Positions 8,815-17,960 of a stretch of 64,000 bases of DNA are shown piece after piece; positions within the stretch are counted from its first letter, which is position 1; every line of letters begins with the position of its first letter. Position numbers and translations under genes: made by a program. The DNA comes from Arthrobacter sp. Hiyo4 (GTDB lineage Bacteria; Actinomycetota; Actinomycetes; Actinomycetales; Micrococcaceae), in the NCBI GenBank assembly GCA_002370555.1, contig AP014718.1:806001-870000 (forward strand). The letters are read 5' to 3'. Under the pieces are notes generated by a model. It saw only the letters and a program-made list of their open reading frames with translations, did no database searches and was not told where the DNA came from.

Positions 8815-9332
8815 TCAGACGGTATTGATCCAGTAGCGTCGTTTGCCGTTGCGGGTATCCTCGCAGACGCCTCCGTTCTTTTCGATGGTTGCCCGGGAGC
8901 CGGCATTGTTCTCATCGCAGGTGAGAAGAACCCGGCGGATTCCCAGTTCCCGGGCCATCGGCAGAGCGTCGGCCAAAGCGGCAGCGGCGTGGCCGCGACG
9001 CCTGGCAGAGGGCCTCACGCTGTAGCCGATGTGCCCGCCCTCGTTAAGAAGGTAATCGTTCAGCTCGTGCCTGATGGCCAGTGAGCCAATGAACGTGACA
9101 CCCTCCACAATCCACAAGTACGTGCAGGGCACATACTCCGGCTTGCGCAGGGTCTCCGGCAGGGCATCTTTGACGAGGGCATCGACAAAGCGGCGAAACG
9201 TCGGGGCATCGTTGAGTTCTGCCAAGGACCAGTCCACAGGGCCCCGCCGTCCCGGTTGGCGCCGTCAAATTCCGCGGATCCTTCCAGCCAGGAGGAGTGA
9301 TAGCTGACGTCCGGAGCGACAAGAACTGGCAT
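8815..9332 (-). CDS. GNAT-family N-acetyltransferase (one frameshift)
   Basis: This protein is about 173 residues long after restoring one C near 9240 (GGGGCCCTGTGG). The start MPVLVAPDVSYHSSWLEG lies at 9332. The acetyl-CoA-binding motif A is clear: 'GHIGYSVRPSARRRGHAAA' (R-x-x-G-x-A), with 'RELGIRRVLLTCDENNAGS' and 'IEKNGGVCEDTRNGKRRYW' as motif B. Members usually acetylate small molecules or protein N-termini; the substrate is unknown. The gene is otherwise complete. Confidence 0.8.
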
Positions 9333-9412
9333 CACACGATCGTAGTCCAGCTCTTCGTCCCTGGAGCGATCCGCAAGGCGCAAGCCGGCATGGCGCTGGT
9401 GCCCTTCCCCCG

Positions 9413-9927
9413 TCAGCCGTTCTTGTTCCTGCCTTTCCCCTCGGCTCCTTTTCCCTCTTCCGGTGCCGGGCTGGTGCCGGTACAGGTGCTGGCACCACGG
9501 GCGCAATGTTTTCCTGCGTGGCCTGTGCGGCGGCTTCCGCGGCGGCCTTGGTCTTCTCCGCTGCTGCTTCTTCAGCTGCTTTCGTTGCCGCGGCGGCGGA
9601 TTCTGCGGCGGCGTTGAGGTCGGCCCGGACGGCGGTGATGCCGGCCATGATGCGCTGGCGCCGCTCCTCGGAAACCTGGCCGCTGCCGGCCGCGGACGCC
9701 ACGTCCGCTTCCAGGCTGTCCAAGGTCTTGTGCGCGGCCGTGTGATCGTTGGCGGCCGCCGCCTGGCTCACGCCGAGGACCAGTTCCCGGAAATGGGAAG
9801 CCGTGTCGGGCTGCAGGCCGGTAGCGGCCGGGCCGCAGCCGGCGAGGGAGGCCGTCAGCGCAATTGCGGCGGCAAGGCCTGCTCTCCGTGATCGGGCGCT
9901 TTGGTTTTTGGACCGGAACGGGGTCAT
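9413..9927 (-). CDS. lipoprotein with Ala-rich coiled region, coupled to a kinase
   Basis: The protein starts MTPFRSKNQSARSRRAGLAA, then a hydrophobic segment and the lipobox 'LTASLAGCGP', so it should be lipidated and surface anchored. The middle (residues 40-150) is Ala/Glu/Lys-rich and helical ('ESAAAATKAAEEAAAEK'). With one C restored near 9458 the frame ends EEGKGAEGKGRNKNG and stops at 9413; without it the frame runs on to 9265. Its ATG overlaps the kinase stop (ATGA), so the two are translationally coupled and it is a plausible partner or readout of that kinase. The function is unknown. Confidence 0.7.
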
Positions 9928-11128
9928 GGTTCCACACTCTTTTGAAGTTCCTGAAGGTGGTCACCCAGGGTGCCGCTCACCGCAGGGTAAGGCACGACGC
10001 CGGGTGTGGACTCTGGCGCCTGGCCCGCTGTCAGTGCCGCGGCCCCGCCTGCCAGCGCAACAAGGATCAGAATGGCTACCACCGGGAGCCGCACCATCTT
10101 TCCCGCACGGGCTGACCTTCGCCGGCGTGTTCCCCGAGGGTTGCTGGGCTGATCGGGACCAGGCACCGGCACTGCCCGCAGGTCAGGGGAGGGCAATTCT
10201 GCTGTGACGGACGGCGTCCTGAACGGCATGGCCGGCAGTACACGCGTCGTTTCCGGTGCGAGTTCGCCGGGAATGGATGTCGGCGAGACAAGGGCCCGCC
10301 GCAGCGCTGTCTCGATGTCCGCAGCTGCCGGGCGTTCCAGCGGCTCGATTGCCGTCATCGATCGGATCAGGTCTGCCCACTCGGTCGGGAGATCCGCAGG
10401 AATTTTGGGCGCGCGGTGCAACCGGGCCACGGCAGATTCCACAGCGCTGCCGGGGTACTCCATGGTCTGCTTGATGCATTCGAGCAGGACCAGCCCCAGC
10501 GAATAGATGTCTGTGGCAGGGGTAAGCGGGGAGCCCATGGCCTGTTCGGGGCTGAGGTACGCCGCGGTGCCCACCATTGCTCCAGTTGCGGTCAGGCGTG
10601 TTGCGTCGGCGATTCTTGCTATCCCGAAGTCTGCCAGTTTGGCCCGCAGTGGCTCACCGGGCCGGGTCTGCACCAAGAGTATGTTGCCCGGCTTGATATC
10701 GCGGTGGAGGATGCCGAGGCCGTGGACATAGGCCAGTGCGTCGGCGATGCCCGCTCCTATGACGGCGAGCTCGTCCAGGGGACTCGGCTATGCCGGATCC
10801 GGCTGCGCAGATCCTGGCCCTCCACCAGTTCCATCGTCAGGAACGGCCGGGGCTCATCCGGGACGCGTTCGTCGACGCCGACATCGAACAGGGTCACGAG
10901 GCTGGGGTGGTTCAGGGTCGCCAGCAGCGTAATTTCAGCTTCCTGTCGTTTCAACGCGTCTGCGTCGGGAGCCTGGGGTGCGAAGAGCTTCAACGCCACG
11001 TCCCGGCCCAGGTTATCGTCGCGCGCGCAGTAGACGGAGGACATGCCGCCGCGGCCGATCACCTCGCCCAGCCGGTAACGTCCGCCAACCACGTCAATTC
11101 TGATGGAGCCCGGCGATTCCGCCCCCAT
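9924..11128 (-). CDS. membrane-anchored serine/threonine protein kinase (one frameshift)
   Basis: This is an actinobacterial Pkn-type kinase of about 400 residues. Start MGAESPGSIRIDVVGGRYRL follows GGAAGGA. Kinase motifs in order: Gly loop 'LGEVIGRGGMSSVYCA', catalytic Lys 'DVALKLFAP', hinge 'FLTMELVEGQDLRSRI', catalytic loop 'GILHRDIKPGNILL', 'AKLADFGIARI' (DFG) and the activation-segment end 'MVGTAAYLSPEQAMG'. After residue 250 comes a Pro-rich linker, one TM helix 'LPVVAILILVALAGGAAAL', and a short tail; no PASTA repeats. A single missing C near 10780 separates the two halves. It overlaps the lipoprotein gene by ATGA. Confidence 0.85.
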
Positions 11129-11374
11129 ACCCGTTCCTTCCGGTGCGCTGCGGCAATGTATACCCAAATCATAAGGCAACTTACTATAGTCGCCACTCCG
11201 CGAGGCCAGCCATCACCGGATGGCCGTCGAAATCAGGAACCGTCGATGTTGGGCACCCTCAAGGAACCGGCGAGTGGCGCCCGCATCGTTTCATGACTCA
11301 CGGTCTATACGGAGATTCCAACTGCCACTCCTGTGGGAGAGAGTCGGCGTGGCACCTGCTGCAGGAGGCCCTTC

Positions 11375-11660
11375 ATGTTCATCCAAGCCGAGCGTTTGCT
11401 CCGCGCAGGCGTCGTGGCGATCGCGCCAGTGATCCTGCTGGCGCTCTCAGTTACCACCCGTACCTGCCTTGCCTGCAGCCGAACATTGATGCGTTGGTTG
11501 CGGCGGTCACGGCCGACCCGACGCGCTGGGGGGGTGCACTTGGCGTCCGGAGTCGCTTCAGCAGTCTTGGCCGTGGCATTCCTCGCGATCAGAAGCCACC
11601 TGCACGAGCTAGGCGAAGTCCGCTGGAGCGCCGCCGCGCTGCCCTTCGTCTTGATATACC
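11375..11660 (+). pseudogene. membrane protein fragment (DUF4386-like)
   Basis: ATG at 11375 after GCAGGAGG gives 'MFIQAERLLRAGVVAIAPV', a signal or TM segment. The next frame gives 'LSYHPYLPCLQPNIDALVA' and the first frame resumes with 'VHLASGVASAVLAVAFLAIR'. Together they resemble the first third of a four- to six-TM actinobacterial membrane protein. It is frameshifted twice and ends abruptly at a predicted CsoR-type site near 11660. Confidence 0.4.
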
Positions 11661-11671
11661 CCATAGGGTCT
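11656..11671 (+). promoter_or_regulatory. CsoR/CstR-type operator, imperfect
   Basis: ATACCC-CATA-GGGTCT matches the ATACCC-N4-GGGTAT pattern of the other two sites with one mismatch. It lies 40 bases upstream of the second site. Confidence 0.45.
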
Positions 11672-11688
11672 TCTTTACGGAAGCCGCA

Positions 11689-11949
11689 ATGAAGCCCGCT
11701 GGCTTGCGCTATACCCTTGGGGGTATCATCGTGGAAGAGCAGGATCCTCGTCCGGACACCGAAGGGACTGTCGTCAGTTTCCCGGGGCTCCAGCCCGTCC
11801 GCGGCGCCCTGGACAAGGCCGGGTTCGAACTAATTTCGACGGCCATGCGTAATTGCCTGACAGGGCCTGTGGACGACCTGACCGCAAACGGCGGGCCGCT
11901 TGTCCAGTAGCCCACCCAGGAAAAACCCGTGTTCTCTACCTGCGCCTGA
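11689..11949 (+). pseudogene. CsoR/CstR-family regulator, degraded
   Basis: The 3' half encodes 'GALDKAGFELISTAMRNCLTG', the conserved central-to-C-terminal helix of CsoR/CstR regulators, including the second ligand Cys. In a shifted frame it ends TQEKPVFSTCA before the TGA at 11947, parallel to the usual 'EELEKLFLSLA' ending. The N-terminal helix with the first Cys/His ligands is missing or scrambled. A perfect ATACCC-N4-GGGTAT site sits inside its 5' end, so regulator and operator may have been fused by deletion. Confidence 0.5.
11711..11726 (+). promoter_or_regulatory. CsoR/CstR-type operator
   Basis: ATACCC-TTGG-GGGTAT is a perfect 6+4+6 inverted repeat of the type bound by CsoR and CstR repressors. 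It precedes the regulator remnant and, 320 bases on, the rhodanese gene. Confidence 0.65.
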
Positions 11950-12042
11950 CCTGGGCTGGCCTCGGCCTCTGTTCCCGGGGAACCCCGTAGTTCTTATTTT
12001 TTTGCCGCGCAACAACCCAGTCCTACCGAAAGGTCCAGCACC

Positions 12043-12345
12043 ATGGAAATCACCCCACAGGAGCTTGCGAAGCAGCTTGAGAGCGGCAGCGATGCCCAGA
12101 TCGTGGATGTCCGCGAATCCGATGAGGTCGCCGCCGGCATCATCCCCGGTGCGCAGCACATCGCGCTCGGTGAACTGGCCGCCCGCCAGAATGAACTGGA
12201 CAAGTCCCGTCCGGTCATCGCCGTCTGCCGCAGCGGACGCCGCAGTGCAGCCGCCGCGGACCAACTAGCAGCCGCCGGTTTCACCGCCTACACCATGCCC
12301 GGTGGGATGCTCGACTGGACAGGTAAGGGTCTCCCCACTGGCTGA
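12043..12345 (+). CDS. rhodanese-like single-domain sulfurtransferase
   Basis: This complete 100-residue rhodanese starts MEITPQELAKQLESGSDAQI after a weak GAAAGG site. It has 'IVDVRESDEVAAGIIPGAQ' (the CH2A-like region), the active-site loop 'VIAVCRSGRRSAAAADQL' with the persulfide-carrying Cys, and 'AYTMPGGMLDWTGKGLP'. Such proteins move sulfane sulfur between thiosulfate, persulfides and acceptors. Its position downstream of CsoR/CstR-type sites and next to TauE pieces suggests a sulfide/persulfide stress regulon. Confidence 0.88.
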   Translation: MEITPQELAKQLESGSDAQIVDVRESDEVAAGIIPGAQHIALGELAARQNELDKSRPVIAVCRSGRRSAAAADQLAAAGFTAYTMPGGMLDWTGKGLPTG

Positions 12346-12498
12346 AAGAGGCCCTAGACGGCCCGGGAGGCGCACCCCAGCGCCGCCCGGACCTTCACGC
12401 GTCTGGCACCGCCTGCGGGTGGGCCATCCGGTGGACGGCGGTCACCCCGCACCCGCGGACGCTGCCGCGAGAAATGCCCAAGATATACAGAAGAGACC

Positions 12499-12911
12499 AT
12501 GGCTACCTCGACCAAGACCAGCGCGGTTGAAACCGCCCCCAGGCCATTGACGCCTCCACGTTGAAGGCCTGGGAAGACAACCACGACGAGCTGATGATCA
12601 TCGACGTCCGAAGCGGCGCAGAGTCCGATTCCATGCACATCGAGGGCTCGTACCATGTGCCGCTGGCCATAGTCGATCTGCAGATCGCCCAGGTGCGCGG
12701 CGAAGCCGGCGGCCGAGCTGATCACGATGATGACCAAGGACGTTCCGACGGTCAGAGCCATCGGAAGTCCCAGGACCAGGGTGAGGGCCGGGACGATCAG
12801 GAAGCCGTCCGGATCGGCGCCAGGATCCCCGACAAGGCACTCAAGCGCGGCTTTGGAATCCTGGTTCTGGTTGTCGCAGCCTATGTCGCCGTAGAGGCAC
12901 TCCTTTCCTGA
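12499..12911 (+). pseudogene. rhodanese / TauE-SafE mosaic with an apparently inverted segment
   Basis: The frame begins [13 protein letters not shown] and, after a one-base shift, '[21 protein letters not shown]' and '[11 protein letters not shown]', the N-terminal half of a second rhodanese. At about 12665 this joins sequence that makes sense only on the minus strand: '[20 protein letters not shown]' and '[15 protein letters not shown]', a core segment of a TauE/SafE sulfite exporter. From about 12830 the plus strand resumes with a TauE C-terminus, '[20 protein letters not shown]', and a stop. At least two genes are therefore spliced, with part of the second inverted. Confidence 0.6.
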
Positions 12912-12928
12912 GAGTGACCGCAAAGGCG

Positions 12929-12970
12929 TAGGGGAAGCGCCGGAGGATACGTCCTCCGGCGCTTCCCCTA
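12929..12970 (+). terminator. hairpin terminator
   Basis: A perfect 19-bp stem, TAGGGGAAGCGCCGGAGGA and its complement, surrounds the tetraloop TACG. It lies 18 bases after the TauE-type stop and also faces the minus-strand gene that ends at 13009, so it may work in both directions. Confidence 0.85.
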
Positions 12971-13008
12971 TATCTCATCGCCGTCGCCTGGGCGTTGGAA
13001 GAGCCGAC

Positions 13009-13176
13009 CTACCGGCCGAACAACCTGGCGAAGAAGCTCTTGCCGGTCGATCCTTCTTGCTCGTGCCCGCGGCAACGCTCGGAGCTGGGGACCCCGCGCA
13101 GAACCTGGTCAACGTGTTGGCCACAGCCGGCCCACGTCATTTTTCCGCACTTCTTACATGTCACCGCACGGCACAT
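13009..13176 (-). CDS. 55-residue zinc-finger-like protein
   Basis: This short complete frame starts MCRAVTCKKCGKMTWAGCGQ and ends SFFARLFGR. It carries a CxxC pair plus further Cys/His residues (GCGQHVDQVLRG, RCRGHEQEG), the pattern of small actinobacterial zinc-binding proteins with a 'CxKCGKxTWxGCGxHV' signature. RBS AAGGAGC lies just upstream on the minus strand. Its start is 38 bases from the ATACCC-TATG-GGGTAT site, so it is very likely controlled by the CsoR/CstR-type regulator. The function is unknown; comparable genes accompany copper and sulfur clusters. Confidence 0.75.
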   Translation of the reverse strand: MCRAVTCKKCGKMTWAGCGQHVDQVLRGVPSSERCRGHEQEGSTGKSFFARLFGR

Positions 13177-13213
13177 CTGGTTGCTCCTTGCATCAGTGGA
13201 TTATGTGACCAGC

Positions 13214-13229
13214 ATACCCTATGGGGTAT
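13214..13229 (+). promoter_or_regulatory. CsoR/CstR-type operator between divergent genes
   Basis: ATACCC-TATG-GGGTAT is a perfect 6+4+6 inverted repeat identical in its arms to the site at 11711. It lies between the zinc-finger gene (minus) and the multicopper oxidase remnant (plus). Confidence 0.7.
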
Positions 13230-13233
13230 TTTG

Positions 13234-13606
13234 ATGATGGAATACTTCCAATTTGGCAGGTGGAACGCGAACCCGGCGCGCCGGCGCGAGCTCGATCAGG
13301 ATGGCGAAACCGGACTCGGCCGCGTCGACACCACGGTTCCCGCTGGAGGCATCGAAGAGTGGACTCTGAGGAACACTAGCCCGATGGACCACCCGGTGCG
13401 CCTGCACGTGTGGGCAATGCAGATCATTGAACAGGCAGGCCGGCCCGTGGACCCTCCCATGTGGCAGGACGTGGTCAACGTCCTGGCCCGCAGCAATGTC
13501 CGGGTCCGGATCGCTTTCGATGATTTTCACCGGCAAGACCGTCTACCACTGCCACATTCTGGATCACGAAGACGGCGGCATGATGGGTCTAATCGAAGCC
13601 CGGTGA
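13234..13606 (+). pseudogene. C-terminal cupredoxin domain of a multicopper oxidase
   Basis: The sequence encodes 'GGIEEWTLRNTSPMDHPVRL' and 'HVWAMQIIEQAGRPVDPP', then after one extra T near 13523, 'KTVYHCHILDHEDGGMMG', the type-1 copper signature HCHxxxHxxxGM. Only the last domain (about 120 residues) is present; the first two cupredoxin domains of a roughly 450-residue oxidase are missing. It starts right at the operator, with no clear ribosome-binding site, so the 5' part appears deleted. Confidence 0.65.
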
Positions 13607-13675
13607 CCGGATGCCCCGCAGCCACGGTCGGTCGGGCGGGCACGTCCGGGTGAGAAGCACTGTGGGGCCGGGGAT

Positions 13676-13863
13676 TCCGTGGGTGTCGACGCCGACGGCA
13701 CCTTCCACTGCTCTCCCGACGCAGGGGCAACCTGGTCCCGCCAAGGCCGAATCAGCGGCGCAGTACAGGCAGTGACCGCGAAGGAAGGCCCGGACGGGAC
13801 CCTTGGATCTGGGCTGCCACCAGCATGGGAATCGCCGCCCCGGATGCTCCAAGTCGACGGCTG
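13676..13863 (+). pseudogene. sialidase/BNR-like repeat protein fragment
   Basis: 'GVDADGTFHCSPDAGATWSR' followed by 'AVQAVTAKEGPDGTL' looks like one blade of a BNR/sialidase-type propeller (F510_1955-like glycosylhydrolase annotations). A frameshift near 13803 leads to 'IWAATSMGIAAPDA'. Both ends are lost. It sits between the oxidase remnant and the histidine kinase, in a stretch of about 650 bases (13607-14263) that holds nothing else recognisable. Confidence 0.4.
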
Positions 13864-14263
13864 AGGACCTCAGGCCCACAGCAATTCACGGCCGTCCTGG
13901 TTCGGGCTGCGCATTGCAGGGCTGGGCCATCCCCTGGTCGCAGCATCATCCTCACCCGACATGCCCGGCCATTAGCGTGCCGGGCCAGGCCATCCACGGC
14001 GCTTCAACCTTCAACCGCTGGTGATGCACCGCCACCAAGGGTACGAAATAGTGTTCGGAGCAGCGTATGGATGTTCCCTAGCCCCAGGGGAAGCGCCGGC
14101 CGCCAGCTATCGGCGGTGCTGATATCGGCCTCCCGGTCGGCTCGTTTCGCGTCAGCCTGTCGGTTTCCGGGCATGGGCCCGCGGTGACAGTAGGATGCAG
14201 GGGTGTTCCCGTGCTGCGGATGGCGGGACATGAACTGCGGGGCAGATTTGAAAGGTGGTACGG

Positions 14264-15947
14264 ATGGGTGACGCGATGCCGCTCCTTTCGCTCGATAGTT
14301 ACTTCCGGAGCCTGGACCTTAGGGGTCGGATGGTGATATTCCAGTTGCCGCTGTCGGTGACGATGCTGCTGGTCACCGTCCTTGCGGAGGCATTTCGCCC
14401 CGGGCTCCTGCAGCCCGGTCCGTTCCTGTACAGTCTGGGCGCCCATCTGCTCCTTCTGGCCGCGTGCGCGATTGTGCCGTGGGGGAGGTTGCCGACCCGC
14501 GCCTGGGTGGTCATTCCGGTCCTGGACTGCCTGGCAATCGGGTTCTCCCGCGAAGCGGCGGATCAATACCTCACTGTGCTGGGTTTCCTGCTGGTTTTTC
14601 CGGTCGTCTGGCTATCCCTTGGCCGCCACCGTAGCGTGGTTGTGATGGCGGTGTCGGCCACGATTCTCAGTGCGGTCCTTCCGCCGCTGATCCTTGGAAC
14701 GGGCTTCACAGGCCCGTCGTTCATCCGGATGGTACTGCTCCCGGTCATCATCGGTGCGATCTCCCTCACCGCCCATGCGGTCTCCAACGCTGTCCTGCGT
14801 CAGCGGCTGCAGCTGGAAAACCAGGACAAGGACCTGCAGGAACTGCTCGCGGCCAGCGAACAGCGCGAGCGGTTGCTGGGCACCATCATGGATACCGTCA
14901 GTGTTGGCGTGTGCGCGGTCGATGAACACGGCCGGAAAATTCTCATGAATAAGCAGCAAAGCCCTACCTTACCGGTACCCTCAGCGAAAACCCGCAGGCG
15001 CCCGGGAGTGAGAAGGTGCCGGTGTTCGGCGTTGACCGGAGCCACCCGCTGCCGCCGGCCCGGCACCCGCTGCGCCGAGCGGCCGCAGGCGAGGCGTTCA
15101 CCGACGAACTGATCTGGATCGGCACCGGCACCGGTCAACGCGCCTTCTCCGCAACGTCTCGGCTGATCAAGGACGGCACCGGCCGGAGTTCCGGCGCCGT
15201 GCTGGCTTTTACCGACGTGACGGCGCTGGTCACAGCCCTTGCAGCCAAGGATCAGTTCGTCGCCAGTGTCTCGCATGAGTTAAGGACCCCCCTGACCTCG
15301 ATCCTGGGCTACCTCGCACTGGCCCAGGACGAACAACCCGACCTTCCCTCCGACGTGGCCCAGTACCTGGTCGTGGCCAAACGCAACGCCGAACGGCTGC
15401 TGCACCTGGTGACCGACCTGCTCTCAGTCGCCTCGGATACCCTGGCCATCAACCCGGAGCCGGCAGACCTGACCAAGGTGATCCGCCACAGCATCGAATC
15501 CGCCACTCCGCGTGCCAGTGCCGCGGGCATCAGCCTGCACCTTGAACCGTCCGGACCCGTGACCGGCCGGTTCGATCCGGCCCGCATCGGCCAGGTCATC
15601 GATAACCTGCTCTCCAACGCGATCAAATACAGCCCCGACGGCGGGCCGTCACGGTCCGAGCCCGCCGGGACGGGGACAACATCAGATGCGAGGTCGCCGA
15701 TACCGGCATCGGGATGACCCAGGAAGAACAGGCCCAGGCCTTCACCCGATTCTTCCGCGCAGCACGCGCACACGGCTCCGCCATTCCCGGTGCGGGGCTG
15801 GGACTGCCGATCACCAAAACCATCATCGAAAACCATGGCGGGACGATCGCCCTGGCCAGCAGCCCCGGACAGGGCACTACCGTCACAATCACCCTGCCGG
15901 AGGCAGACGGCGGCTCCTTGGATGCCGGCGAAGCGCCGAGCATGTGA
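14264..15947 (+). CDS. membrane sensor histidine kinase (two frameshifts)
   Basis: The kinase is about 560 residues. ATG at 14264 follows AAAGGTGG. The N-terminus holds about six TM helices (e.g. 'LLVTVLAEAF', 'LLLLAACAIVPWG', 'ILSAVLPPLILG'), then a coiled linker 'QLENQDKDLQELLAASEQRE', a PAS-like region 'IMDTVSVGVCAVDEHGRKIL', and the kinase core: H-box 'FVASVSHELRTPLTSILGY', N-box 'VIDNLLSNAIKYSPDGG', G1 'VADTGIGMTQEEQAQ' and G2 'GAGLGLPITKTIIENHGGT'. Frame breaks lie near 14965 and near 15650 (GGCGGGCCGTC, one G short). There is no response regulator next to it, so it is an orphan here. Confidence 0.82.
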
Positions 15948-16146
15948 ACGACGCCGCCCGCGAGTGCGAGGTCTGCTGCCGCTGCGACTCCCGTCGGAGC
16001 AGGAGGGCAACCCACAGGCCACACCCCGCACATGTAGGAAGGATCCGACCCAAGGGCGTGCAATTTCCGACGCTGCATCACCCTGCCGCAGCACGAGCAG
16101 GCGGCGGCGTCAGAGTCCACTATTCCTGAGGGCTTTCATGAGCCGA

Positions 16147-16495
16147 TCAATCGTGAGCCCGGACATCGCAGCGCCGCTGCCGGCCACTGCGATCAAGACG
16201 TCGCCCGTGATTTGAGGAAGTTCCGAGTTCCACCCCGGTCAGTGCTTTGCGGATTTCCAGTGCCCCAATCGAACCAAGTCTGTGCCCGTAGGGGGATCCT
16301 AGGTAGCGTGGAACCGTTTCCGCGTATTCGAGGGAAGGCCGGCCGAAGGGCTCGGTCAGCATGCCCCTCCAGTTCGAATGGGCCTGCCGTGCGGTGCCGC
16401 CGTTCAGCCAGAGCCCAAAGATTAAGGCCGAGGCCGGCGAGCAGCAGTCCCGCCCCCGCTATCCGGTGGAGGGAGCGGGAGCCGGGAGGCGGCAT
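16147..16495 (-). pseudogene. second ICMT-like methyltransferase remnant
   Basis: The minus-strand frame begins MPPPGSRSLHRIAGAGLLLA and 'GLGLNLWALAERRHRTAGPF'. It then lacks the central membrane region and resumes in another frame with 'RPSLEYAETVPRYLGSPYG', the ICMT-like C-terminus. About 80 residues are missing. The same family occurs at 7.2-7.5 kb and, nearly complete, at 37.8-38.3 kb. Confidence 0.55.
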
Positions 16496-16830
16496 CGGGA
16501 GGTTGTCTTAAACTCCTTCCCCCGCCGGACCAGGGAGCCTCCAGAGGGGGCCGTCACTTCTATACGAGCGTATCCATAATTGTGGATGACCTTATAGTTT
16601 TCGATGGCCTCACTCTTGCCTCCCGTCACGGTGACGATCTCCAGCTCTGGGCCATCTTCGGACGCCCCGGCGACCCGCCGATCACGCCGAACATCCATGA
16701 TGTATTCGGCGAAGAACCACTGCGGCACAACAGCCCGGAAATCAGCCATGGCTGCCGCCTCCTCGGGCTGCAGTGGGAGAACGACTAAGTCGTCTTTTTC
16801 AACGGTCTCCTTCCACCCCGAAGCTATCAT
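16459..16830 (-). CDS. hypothetical protein
   Basis: This frame of about 123 residues starts MIASGWKETVEKDDLVVLP and includes 'FRAVVPQWFFAEYIMDVRRD' and 'KVIHNYGYARIEVTAPSGGS'. It has no signal peptide or TM segment. The end overlaps the start of the ICMT remnant and may be out of frame after 'KEFKTTSR'. It is not recognised. It could also be a C-terminal piece of a larger protein. Confidence 0.35.
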   Translation of the reverse strand: MIASGWKETVEKDDLVVLPLQPEEAAAMADFRAVVPQWFFAEYIMDVRRDRRVAGASEDGPELEIVTVTGGKSEAIENYKVIHNYGYARIEVTAPSGGSLVRRGKEFKTTSRCRLPAPAPSTG

Positions 16831-16860
16831 CACCCGGGCTCTCCAGGGCTGAGTCGGCAA

Positions 16861-17343
16861 TGCTCACGTTGCTTCAGGTGGGTCGAAGGTTGTAAATCCA
16901 CCCGGTGGTTCCATACCGCTGAACAAAGCCATGTTCTCGGGGTTGTTGCGGGTGAAGAACTCGGGGTAGTTCATCCTCTGCCAAAGGGATGGCCGCTGTC
17001 CCCCTACTTGAAACCCGCCCACGCTTGGATTTCGGGGTCGATACCCACACCGGTGAGGTCGGCTTCGATGGCGAAGCGTGAGATTGCTTTGCTTGTGGTG
17101 AATCTCCCGATCACGAGTTCACCCACAATATGGTGATAGGGCTTCACTGACGTAGAGGGGACTCCCCGAACCCCATCAACGCAGAGGAATCCGCGACACC
17201 GCCGGCCCAGCGGGCGCAGTAGCGCCGTCATGCGAGGCACGTTCCGTCCGGCGCGCAGCAGGCCGGATCCACAACGAGGAACACGATCAGATCCCTGACC
17301 GCAACTGTGAACTGAACCGATTTCGGTTCCTCACTCAGCCCGT
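16861..17343 (-). other. stretch with only weak coding signals
   Basis: About 480 bases. A minus-strand frame at 17004-17240 (78 codons, containing 'VKPYHHIVGELVIGRFTTSK' and ending EIQAWAGFK) is the best candidate and may be real or a remnant; no family is recognised. A second minus-strand fragment near 16866-16975 reads 'NYPEFFTRNNPENMALFSG'. Nothing else is visible. Confidence 0.3.
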
Positions 17344-17951
17344 TTAGTGGATCACCCGGTAGTGCACATGCGTCACGAGGGCGGTGCCGCTCACTTCCGT
17401 CGGCTCGAGCTGGAGGTTCGCGACGCCGTCGAGCAGCCGTTCGCCCGCTCCCAGGAGCATGGGCGCGGTGTGGAGCCGCAGCTCGTCGATCAGCCCCGCC
17501 GAGAGGTATTGCTGGACGGTCTTCGCCCCGCCGGCAACGGCCACGTCCTTGCTGCCGGCGGCTTCCCGCGCCCGGGCCAGCGCCGATTCGATCCCGTCGG
17601 TCACGAAGTTGAACGTGGTGCCGCCCTGCATCTCCAGGGGCTTGCGCGCATGATGGGTGAGCACGAATACGGGTGCGTGATACGGCGGCTCCTCGCCCCA
17701 CCAACCCCGCCAGTCCGCATCCCACGCCCCGAGTCCGGGCCCGCGAACATGTTCCGTCCCATGATGTATGCGCCGGAAGCGAGGATGCCGTCGATCGCGG
17801 CCGCGTTGGCCTCGGGTTCCTCGAACATCCACCGGTGCAGGAGTTCGCCGCCTTCGCCCAGTGGTATCGCCGGGCTCTGGTTCGGGCCGGCAACGAAGCC
17901 GTCGAGGGAGATGGTCAGATCACACGTGACTCGGCTCATGAGCCCCATCAT
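17344..17951 (-). CDS. dihydrofolate-reductase/RibD-C family protein (one frameshift)
   Basis: This protein of about 200 residues starts MMGLMSRVTCDLTISLDGFV. It has the RibD_C/DHFR fold motifs: 'SLDGFVAGPNQSPAIPLGEG', 'SGAYIMGRNMFAGP', 'GGTTFNFVTDGIESALARA', 'DVAVAGGAKTVQQYLSAGL', 'IDELRLHTAPMLLGAGERLL' and the final strand 'VTHVHYRVIH'. One G is missing near 17740. Such YyaP/YwjB-like proteins are NADPH-dependent reductases of mostly unknown substrate. It ends 400 bases from the unknown frames 3' and starts 10 bases 5' of the PEP-utilising enzyme's stop. Confidence 0.78.
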
Positions 17952-17960
17952 GCCACCGGG

